Source: Dugong dugon (lineage: Eukaryota; Chordata; Mammalia; Sirenia; Dugongidae). From it: a DNA stretch of 64,000 nucleotides. The stretch lies in NCBI GenBank assembly GCA_030035585.1, contig CM057476.1:21002501-21066500 (forward strand), in the 5' to 3' direction. Positions 56,114 through 64,000 of this stretch are shown piece after piece. How positions within the stretch are numbered: position 1 is the first letter of the stretch; every line of letters begins with the position of its first letter. The notes beneath the pieces are model-generated. The model was given only the letters and a program-made list of their open reading frames with translations, ran no database searches and had not been told where the DNA came from. The position numbers were made by a program, and so were the translations under genes.

Positions 56114-57613
56114 ACACCTTTCCTGATTTTAAACCATGCAGTATCCCCTTGTTCTGTTTGACTGCCTGCCTCTTGGTCTATGTACAGGTTCCGCATGAGC
56201 ACAATTAAATATTCTAGAATTCCCATTCTTCCCAATGTTATCCATAATATGTTATGATCCACAGAGCCAAATACCTCTGCATAGTCAATAAAACACAGGT
56301 AAACATCTTTCTGGTATTCTCTGCTTTCAGCCAAAATCCATCTGACATCAGCAATGGTTTCCCTCATTCCACATTCTCTTCTAAATCTGGCTTCAATTTC
56401 TGGCAATTCCCTGTTGATGTACTGCTGCAACCGTTTTTTAATTGTCTTCTGCAAAAGTTTACTTGTGTGTGATATTAATGATACTGTTTAATTTCTGTAT
56501 CCTGTTAGATGACCTTTCTTTGGAATGGGCACAAATATGGGTCTCCTCCAGTCGGTTGGCCAGATGGCTGTCTTCCAAATTTTCTGGCACAGACGAGTGA
56601 GCATCTCTAGCACTGCATGCGTTTGTTGAAACATCTCAGTCTGTATCCCATGACTCTGTGTATTCCATCTTCTTTTGATGCTTCCTGTGTCCTTCAGTAT
56701 TTTGCCCACAGAATTCTTCAAAATTGCAACACAAGGCTTGAATTTTTTCTTCAGTTCTTTCAGCTTGAGAAGTGCTGGACGTCTTCTTCCCTTTTTGTTT
56801 TCTAACTCAAGGTCTTTGCACATTTCATTGTAATACTTTACTTTGTCTTCTTGAGTCAGCCTTTGAAATCTTCTGTTCAACTCTTTTACTTCATCGTTTT
56901 TTCCATCCACTTTAGCTACTCTATGTTCAACAACAAATTTCAGAGTCTCTTCTGAATCCATTTTGGTCTTTTCTTTCCCTCCTTTCTTTTTAATGACCCT
57001 GTTTTCTTCACGTATGATGTCATTCCACAACTCATCTGGTCTTTAGTCATTAGTGTTCAATGCATCAAATCTATTGTTGAGACAGTCTCCAAATTCAGGT
57101 GGAATATACTCAAGGTCCTATTTTGGTTCTTGTGGACTTGTTTTAATTTTCTTCAGCTTCAACTTAAACTTGCATATGAGTAATTGATGGTCGGTTCTGC
57201 AGCTGACCCCTGGCCTTGCTCTGACTGATGATAGGGAGCTTCTCTATCATCTCTTTCCTCAGATGTAGTCAATTTGATCCCTCTATTTTCCATCTGTTAG
57301 GTCCACGTGTATAGTTCCATTTATGCTGTTGAAAAAAGCTATTTGCAACGAGTAAGTCGTTGGTCTTGCAAAATTCTATCATGTGATCTCTGCTGTCATT
57401 TCTATCACCATGGCCATATTTTCCAACTATAGATCCTTTTCCTTTGTTTCCAATTTCATATTCCAATCACCAGTAATTATCAGTGCATCTCAACTGCGTA
57501 TTTGATCAATTTCAGACTGCGGAAGTTAGTAAAAGTCTTCAATTTCTTCATCTTTGACATCAGTGGTTAGTATGTAAATTTGAATAATAGTTGTATTAAC
57601 TGGTCTTCCTTGT

Positions 57614-57818
57614 TGTTGTTAGGTGCCGTGGAGTCAGTTCTGACTCATAGCGACCCTATGTACAACAGAACGAAACACTGCATGGTCTTGCGCCATCCTC
57701 ATAATCGATGTTATGCTTAAGCCTGTTGTTGAAGCCGCTGTGTCAATCCATCTCATTGAGGGTCTTCCTCTTTTTCACTGACCCTCCACTTTACTAAGTG
57801 TGATGTCCTTATCCAAGG
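57614..57818 (-). mobile_element. Second RTE 3' tail nested in the first, antisense
   Basis: 205 bases repeating the terminal part already seen at 55205-55420 (tgactcatagcgaccctatg). It is flanked by perfect 15-base direct repeats (actggtcttccttgt) at 57599-57613 and 57819-57833. Confidence 0.93.
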
Positions 57819-58066
57819 ACTGGTCTTCCTTGTAGGCATATGGATATTAACCTATCACTAACAGCAGTGTACTTCAGGATAAATCTTGAAATGTACTTTT
57901 TAACAGATATTGGTTCATAATTCGGTAAAAATAAATGCTCACGTGGCTGTGCGTGTGTGTGCTGAAGGAGAGTCATTCCATTTCTAGATTCCTTGTTCAA
58001 TTCAAATCTGTGATATCACACACCCCTGCCCTTGTCAGAATACAAGCTTGCCTTCTTACACCTCAC

Positions 58067-58169
58067 CTTTAAACACATGGTCCTTCTGTAGTGATCACAT
58101 GCTTGAGAGGCCTTTTTAGCTTCATCCACACAGGCCATGGTGTTCTCTCGCCAGCGATGTAACACGACC
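58067..58169 (-). CDS. SFI1: SFI1 exon upstream of the 10-kb repeat-filled intron
   Basis: Acceptor ttacctgtag, donor gtgagg; one base plus 34 codons. [19 protein letters not shown] is a clear repeat. The following intron (57.9 down to 48 kb) is packed with nested LINEs. Confidence 0.93.
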
Positions 58170-59287
58170 CTACAGGTAAACAGGCCAGGACGGGTGGGGG
58201 GATGACACCAGTATGGGAGATAATGGGAGATGTCTATGAATCATTCCTAGCTCTTCACACGGCTTCTGAATCAAGGATTCTGCATGCCAAAGAACATCTG
58301 TTTCACTGATATCCATGCTTATGCCCATATATACATTCAGGAAATAGTTACTGAGCATTGGCTATGTGCCAGCACTGGGTAAGAACTAGGATACAGTAGT
58401 GAACAAGACCAAACACCATGGCCTGCCACAGGGGACACAGAGACATAACTAGGCAATGACAATACAGGTGATTCATGCTATGATAAGAGAAGTACAGAGA
58501 AACAGGGAAGCAAAACTCATTGTTTGCTTACTGGTGAGTTAGTTCAGGAAAAGTCCCTCTCCAGTCATCCTGTCTGAGGAGCTGGATGGGTACATTATGG
58601 GACCCCAAAGGAAGGACAGAGGTGTTAAAAGCCCACAAGGCCTACTTCCCACAGGCAGGCCGGAACAGCATGTGTTGAACAAATACAAAGGAAGGAAAAG
58701 GTCTGTGAAACAGGGGCCCAAGGGAAGCCTACTTGGAAGGAGTGAGTTTAGAGTGAACTTAGAAGGAACTAGAGGGTGGGGCTTAAGAGAGATAGGAGCT
58801 GAGGCAGACAGGTGATCTCAAAGGGCCTGAAAGACGCTGATGATGTCTTAGAAGACCAAGATGATTCTGCGGTTAGTGAAAGGCAAGCTGAGAGGGAATG
58901 GACTGAGAACAAAGGAAGTCACCGCTGCCTCTGGAGCAGGTAAGGTGATGAAATGGTACCTGGGGAGCAGGCATGAAACAAGCAGGAAAAAGTGCTTAGA
59001 GGAGCAAAAAATGGGAGATCTTGCAGGCATCCAGGTGAGAGCTGCTTTCTAGTGGTCCTGCCTTGCACACAGCAGGTGTTAAAGACAGTGAGTTGAAAAA
59101 GTGGATTACGTGTTTGCTGTGGAAAAGCCAAAACCATGATGCAAGCAGAAGGCACCCAGGCCCACCTCCGTCTGGGCCTTGGCTGGATTCCCCAAACTGC
59201 CTCGCTCTGAGTCTTGCGATGAGGCTCACCCCTTAGAACCGAGCCTCATTACTCAGGCCAGGCTCTGTGAGACGCAGGGAGACTCAC

Positions 59288-59364
59288 CGCAGCAGCTGCC
59301 TTTTGTGCTGGCTCTCCCTGGCTGCCACCTCTTGTAGGACACGCCGCATCCTGTCCTGGTAAGT
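59288..59364 (-). CDS. SFI1: SFI1 exon
   Basis: Acceptor cccctacag, donor gtgagt; 25 codons plus two bases. TYQDRMRRVLQEVAARESQ, a charged helix between two Trp repeats, with LLR spanning the exit junction. Confidence 0.93.
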
Positions 59365-59836
59365 CTGTAGGGGATGAGGACTGGAGGCTGCCCCTGGTCC
59401 CACACTTCTCCCTATTCCCAGGGATGTCTGAGAAGCACATTTATAAAAGGGCAGCAATGCTTGGGGCACTCACCACAAAGGATGTGGAAAGGCCAAAAAA
59501 AACCCACTTCCAAGGTCAGGAGACCCTCCCAGACGTCAAAAAGGAGACTGTCTCACTATGTCCTTGCCCCATTAAATCAAACCACGGGACTCTTGGACAC
59601 AGGCCACTTTTATTTTAAGGCTGGTGCCATCGACAGCAACTGTTTCCGCTTTGCCAAGCCAGGGTCAAAAGAACTTGGCTCCAAGGCTGGAGGCCCCAGT
59701 CTGTCCAGGGCATTTGCTGTTTGAGGCTTGTCAAGCTACCGTGTTTCGGGAGAAGCAGGAGGCACGGGGCAGGAAACAAAGCCTCCAGAGCCCTCCCCAG
59801 ATAGCAAGAGACCCGGAGGAAAGCAGCAGCTCCTAC

Positions 59837-59932
59837 CACCCATCTCTGCAGCACCCTGTGCAGCAAGGAGTGCTGGTGATGCAGGTCAGCTCGCACCAGC
59901 TTCTGCCGCTCAGTGTTGCGCAGGGCCAGGCA
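59837..59932 (-). CDS. SFI1: SFI1 exon
   Basis: Acceptor gttcggcag, donor gtagga; 32 codons in phase 0. It opens [12 protein letters not shown] and ends [12 protein letters not shown], a standard repeat core. Confidence 0.93.
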
Positions 59933-59974
59933 CTGCCGAACAGAGCCGGGGGTCAGTTTCCAGCCTGGCCTCCA

Positions 59975-60120
59975 TGTTACCAGCTGATGAGCTCAGGTAA
60001 GGCCCATTACCCCCATGAGCCACAGTCTCCTCGGCTATAAATATATACCTCTTAGGGCTTTGGTGAGAATAAGTGAGGCAAGTACCTGACTTATGGTAAA
60101 TGCTCAATCAATCTTAGCTT
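59975..60120 (+). repeat. Probable MIR SINE, sense
   Basis: MIR-like phrases: gccacagtctcctcggct, agggctttggtgagaataag, ggtaaatgctcaatcaat. Confidence 0.65.
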
Positions 60121-60405
60121 AAACATTTATTTCCCGAGTAGTCTCTCTGTAAATGATTAATTAGGAATTTTAGATTTAGTAAGTTAAGAACAGCCTATCA
60201 CCTCTAAGCAAAAGGGGATTTTGAGCCAATTACCCCATGGAAGTGGGTTAACGCTTCTTCAGCTGCTTGCCCAGCCCTTCCCTCAGCTCCGAGCAGGTGT
60301 TTTCCTAAGGACTGCCACGTAGCTCGCATGTCTGCTCTGAGTCACCCTAACACACATCCCCACCTATCCAAAGCCACACATGGTGGTGCTGCACCAAGGC
60401 CTTAC

Positions 60406-60481
60406 CTCCCTCCACCTCTTCCAGGCCCAACGCAGGAGCTGCACACAGTAGAACTCTGCAGCTTGTGCCTTTCCCAGGTTC
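60406..60481 (-). CDS. SFI1: SFI1 exon
   Basis: Acceptor ccctacag, donor gtaagg; one base plus 25 codons. FYCVQLLRWAWKRWRE holds three Trp residues of the repeat type. Confidence 0.92.
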
Positions 60482-60580
60482 CTGTAGGGAGACAGGGCAG
60501 AGTTCAGAGTGGCAGCCCAGCCTCAGAGCTAGAGTTGTCTGGCCCCTGTCTAGTGGTATGGGTCAAGATCCCCTCAGAAG

Positions 60581-61084
60581 GGTGCCCAGATATCACCAAT
60601 GACTGCCCTGACAGGGAACACAACAGACAGTCCTTGATGGAGCAGGAGAAAAGTGGGGTGCAGAACTCAAATTCTAGTAAAAAGACCAGACTTAATGGTT
60701 TGATTGCGACTGAAGGGACTCCAGAAGACATGGCCCCTAGACTCTCTGTTAGCCCAAAACTAAAACCATTCCCGAGGCCAACTCTTCAGACAAAGATTAG
60801 ACTGGACTCTGGGACATAAAATGATACTCATGAAGAGTGTGCTTCTTAGCTCAAGTAGATACATGGGACTAAATGGGCAGCTCCTGTCCGGAGGTGAGAT
60901 GAGAAGGCAGAGAGGGTCAGGAGCTGGTTGAATGGACACGGGAAATCCGGGGTGCAAAGGAGGAGTGTGCTGTCACAGTATAGGGAGAGCAACAAGGGTC
61001 ACGTAACAAGCATGTATAAAATTTCTGTATGAGAGACTAACTTGAAATGTAAACTTCCACTTAAAGCACAATTTAAAAAAAAAC
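60581..61084 (+). mobile_element. LINE-1 3' tail, 5'-truncated, sense
   Basis: 504 bases beginning ggtgcccagatatcacc and ending in an A-run, nearly the same sequence as 4756-5291. Flanking repeats atcccctcagaag (60568) and atccccccagaag (61085). It lies 87 bases past the SFI1 exon boundary at 60481. Confidence 0.88.
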
Positions 61085-61694
61085 ATCCCCCCAGAAGAAC
61101 TGACGAAAGATGTGGGCACCCTGGAAGAGTCCACATATAACAGAATTTCTGCACACACCTTCAAGGGGCTTCAAGTACCATGGAAGCTTGTTCATGTGCA
61201 GCTGTGATGAAGACCCCTGCCCAAGAAGGAGGTTAAAAAGGATAAAACGTAGCCAGGGTTTGAGAGGTGGTAAGATCCCTAGAACAGAGTAGATACAGAA
61301 AGGTGCCAAAGCAGGGCCACCCCTGCAGTGGACACATGGGCTTCCGGCCCTGCCCCAGACTCCGACCACACAGCATAGTGAAAATGGCCACAACTGACCC
61401 TCTGCCCACCACTGCTGGTCCTGGGTTGCTCAGCTATGCCTCCCCGTGCTAACCTCCCACCACATGGCTGGGGAACAGGAACTTTTGTCCCCTTATCAAT
61501 TCCTGAAGCTGGGAGCTCTAAGATCATGCAAGCCTGGGTTTTGCTTAAGAGGTTTAAGGTTGGATTTCTAACTTACAACCAGAGTCTAGGCTTACAGGCC
61601 CTCCTGATAGGCACTTGAGGCCGAAGGTGCAGCTACTATGATCAAAGCTTGCCTGGAGGTGGAAAGGGCTGCTGAGGCAGGCCGGGCCACTCAC

Positions 61695-61873
61695 TGTGTT
61701 CTGAGCCCTCGGGCACTCTCCCTCCAGACATGAAAGGTTCTCCTGACCCGCCAGTGACGGTGGTGGGCACAGGCCACTGCTTGCCTCTGTCGCTCCTGGT
61801 GACTTGCTGCCACCTGCTGCTGCCATGTGGACCAGGCCCTGTGCAGAAGCCGCTGCTCAGCATGAAGGATGGC
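61695..61873 (-). CDS. SFI1: SFI1 exon
   Basis: Acceptor ctgcccag, donor gtgagt; 59 codons plus two bases. It carries two repeats, [20 protein letters not shown] and [13 protein letters not shown], about 35 residues apart. Confidence 0.93.
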
Positions 61874-62174
61874 CTGGGCAGTCAAGAGGAGAGAGAAGAC
61901 AATGGGTCAAGTAGGAGGGGCACAGAAGCCAGGGAGGAATCTACAGGCCAAGAATACAGCCCAAGGTAAAAAGCAATGCACAATCAGGGAGTGCCCTGGC
62001 CCACAGCCGTCTATAAACTCCACTGACAAACAGTTGCTTTGGCCCTGTCCCTTCCTTGTGAGCCCCTCAGTGTGGGTCTGGGTTCTTTGCACGGTCCTGA
62101 GGAGACAGGGCTGGGGCAGGCAGTGGATCAAAGGCCTGAAATGGGTAGCACCCTTCTCAGGGAAAGCCACTTAC

Positions 62175-62256
62175 CACTCTCTCTGCCAAGCGGTTTTCTC
62201 GATGCTGAGACATCTTCTGCCACCAAATAGCAAATACCTGCCTCCCTAGCGTTTCC
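62175..62256 (-). CDS. SFI1: SFI1 exon (first in window)
   Basis: Acceptor tattttag, donor gtaagt. The first base completes a codon, then 27 codons. It contains [18 protein letters not shown], a Trp-centred centrin-binding repeat. It joins the next exon as AERV-AILHAEQ. Confidence 0.87.
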
Positions 62257-62388
62257 CTAAAATAACAGATAACAGTAAAGCTATTAAAATAAAACAAAAT
62301 CAAAAACTCCTAAAGAACCAGAAGTTCCAAATAACTGGATTTTTCCTCTTACACTGTGCTGTTGTTTAAGAGGTGAATCAGCATTGAT

Positions 62389-62459
62389 GGGGGAGAAAGG
62401 AAAGAAAGTAGAAGGGGAAGGGAGGAAACTAGGAGGGAAAGGGAAGGAAAGAAGACAGT
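62389..62459 (+). repeat. Polypurine tract
   Basis: About 70 bases that are almost all A and G, with only a few pyrimidines. In SFI1 intron sequence, a low-complexity tract. Confidence 0.85.
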
Positions 62460-63139
62460 AACCAAACCCCCAACATTTTCCAAGTTATTTCTGGTACCAG
62501 CCAAGTATCTGTACACTGCGTAAAGACCCTGACCTTGAGACCCTGGCCCTTCATGAATTCAACATTATCTAACAACCCCAAGGGCCTGCTCCACGTGAGA
62601 CACTGGGGCCAGCATGATGATGATCAACATCTGCCTTGCTGTCGAGGCACTCAGACTCACAGAGATACCACAAGGGAACTTTCTGGGGTGGTGCAAAGGT
62701 TCTATATCTTGACTGGGGTGTTGATTATCCAGGTATATAATTTGTGAAAATTCATCAAACTATTTACTTGACATCTGTGCCTTTCACTGTATGTAAATTT
62801 TATCTAAATTTTTTTTAAAATAACAAACCAGTTTTTTTCTCAATATAATTATTTCACTAGAGGGTTAATAAACTATAATTGTTAATCCTAATTCATGAGA
62901 TTCTACCATAAATTCTGCCCGTATTCCTAAAAAAAAAAAAATCACCATAAGAGTTTTGGAAAGATAAGACAAGATACTTATTTATCTGGAACTTGAACCA
63001 GGGATTCTCATCTATTATGATTAAAAAAAAAACAACAAAGCAGAATACACTTTCAAGATTTGTTAGACTCCAAACCAAACCTACAAATATTTATTAACTA
63101 TGAGAGTCACAAATAAGTCAATTCCAGAGGAGAGGGAGA

Positions 63140-63335
63140 TGGCTAATATTTTGTGCTGGGCACAAATGGATTATCTCATTTCATGACAACCCTGTAAGAG
63201 AAGGACTATCATCATATCATCTCCATCTTACACTTGAGGAAACTGAGGATCAGAAACACTGTCTGCCCTGCCTGGGGTGACAGAGCTAAGGGGAAAAGCA
63301 AGTCTGAACTCAGGTTTACCCAGCTTCCAGTCAGC
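63140..63335 (-). repeat. Probable MIR SINE, antisense
   Basis: MIR order read in reverse: tgctgggcacaaatgg, ttacacttgaggaaactgag, ggggtgacagagctaag. Confidence 0.7.
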
Positions 63336-63394
63336 TTTCAATCACTCTGCTCCCTCATGAACCAGGCAGACTGGAACCTAAAAACATTAGGCCT

Positions 63395-63485
63395 GTCTTC
63401 CGTGGTGCCTCTGGGTGGATTCCAGCTGCCAATCTTTCGGCCAGTTGTTACACGCTTAACGATTTGTACCACCCAGGGACTCCTC
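63395..63485 (-). repeat. Partial Afrotherian SINE, antisense (head region)
   Basis: ccagctgccaatctttcgg, then ttacacgcttaacgattt and ccacccagggactcctc: the tRNA-like head only. The tail is missing. Confidence 0.8.
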
Positions 63486-64000
63486 ATACGTATTTACCAC
63501 AATCAAGAAAAAAGTCCAACCCAACCACAAGATAAAACCTATATTAGGCCTTCACCATTCTTCACATGTACTATTGAACAAGCCTCTTGGTTCTGATATG
63601 TCTCCAGAGCGACAGCTCTAGGCACTCATCAGCCAAGCCTGCTCCCTGTGAAAATCCTCTTAGAAACTCCTCTTGTACTCTGAAGGTTATCTCTCAATGT
63701 TTGGTCCCCACAGCCTAACAAAATACAAAAAAGCAGCAGAACTAAGCCTGGATTTCTATTTGTTTGTGAAGGAAACAAAGGGGTATGTGTATCTTTTTTA
63801 AGTACTGAGGCCATTTTTCATATGGTTCTTCCAGCAGACCTCAATACAGGAACCAGGTAAAGGTGAAGGTGCCCTGCTTGCAGCAGTGGGCAGAGGCAAG
63901 AGCTACCCCCTGTCAGCCTCTATCCCCCATGGCCATCCTCCAAAAACAGCTCCTTGGACTTTGTGCTAAGGAGCGCCCGAGTTCTAGCTGACCACCTCAG

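Larger units (their letters stand above)
55205..57905 (-). mobile_element. RTE (BovB-like) LINE, antisense, 5'-truncated
   Basis: On the - strand, endonuclease remnants run from about 57905 (KYGHGDRNDSRDHMIEF at 57269-57466), followed by a Lys-rich linker (56488-57030), RT (55700-56454) and the 3' end at 55205. The RT has the YADDT active-site box in a 137-codon open frame at 55700-56113. The frames are broken, so it is inactive. It is interrupted by a second RTE tail at 57614-57818. Confidence 0.9.
62257..64000. other. SFI1 intron to the window end
   Basis: Holds the polypurine tract, an A/T-rich stretch (62800-63060), a MIR and a partial SINE. I looked for a further Trp-repeat exon on the - strand and saw none with valid splice sites. 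Confidence 0.5.

Overview
This is a stretch of nuclear genome from a placental mammal. It holds no bacterial or viral operon. It shows exon-intron genes with GT-AG splice sites, CpG islands and a dense layer of retrotransposons. The repeats point to Afrotheria, most likely an elephant or close relative: an L1 lineage with its own 3' tails, RTE (BovB-like) LINE copies, and tRNA-derived SINEs whose ends match the RTE end. The species call is inference from repeat style.

Two protein-coding genes lie tail to tail, as in the human 22q12 neighbourhood. PISD (phosphatidylserine decarboxylase) is on the + strand. One exon of the mitochondrial form is at 5516-5691. An alternative CpG-island first exon is at 31608-31660, with its partner exon at 33198-33363. 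Five shared exons between 34769 and 37066 carry the catalytic domain and the self-cleavage motif LGST. The form starting at 31608 reads to exactly 375 codons before the stop without a break. SFI1 (centrin-binding centrosomal protein) is on the - strand. Eighteen consecutive exons from 62256 down to the stop at 38286 encode about 745 C-terminal residues, and every junction agrees in reading phase. Its 5' exons lie to the right of the window and the first PISD exons lie to the left. The two 3' ends probably overlap around 38150-38210.

Region by region: 1-5300 is almost all LINE-1, with a 5'-complete antisense L1, an older antisense L1 tail and a short sense L1 tail. 5516-34768 is PISD intron, with a 6.4-kb nearly full-length but broken sense L1 at 7118-13550, short L1 tails, old L1 pieces at 15.5-19.4 kb and several SINEs. 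From about 24.7 to 38 kb repeats are sparse, GC is high, and two CpG islands mark promoters. 38-48 kb and 58-64 kb are SFI1 exons in mostly unique sequence with a few insertions. 48.7-57.9 kb, a single SFI1 intron, is a nest of LINEs and SINEs inside each other, several with readable target-site duplications.

PISD makes phosphatidylethanolamine from phosphatidylserine in mitochondria, and its alternative N-terminus is associated in human with lipid droplets. SFI1 scaffolds centrins at the centrosome. I see no functional link between the two beyond their shared 3' end. I found no undescribed biological system. The most notable observations are the PISD alternative promoters, the overlapping gene ends, a 107-bp near-identical duplication inside PISD introns, and the nested retrotransposons.
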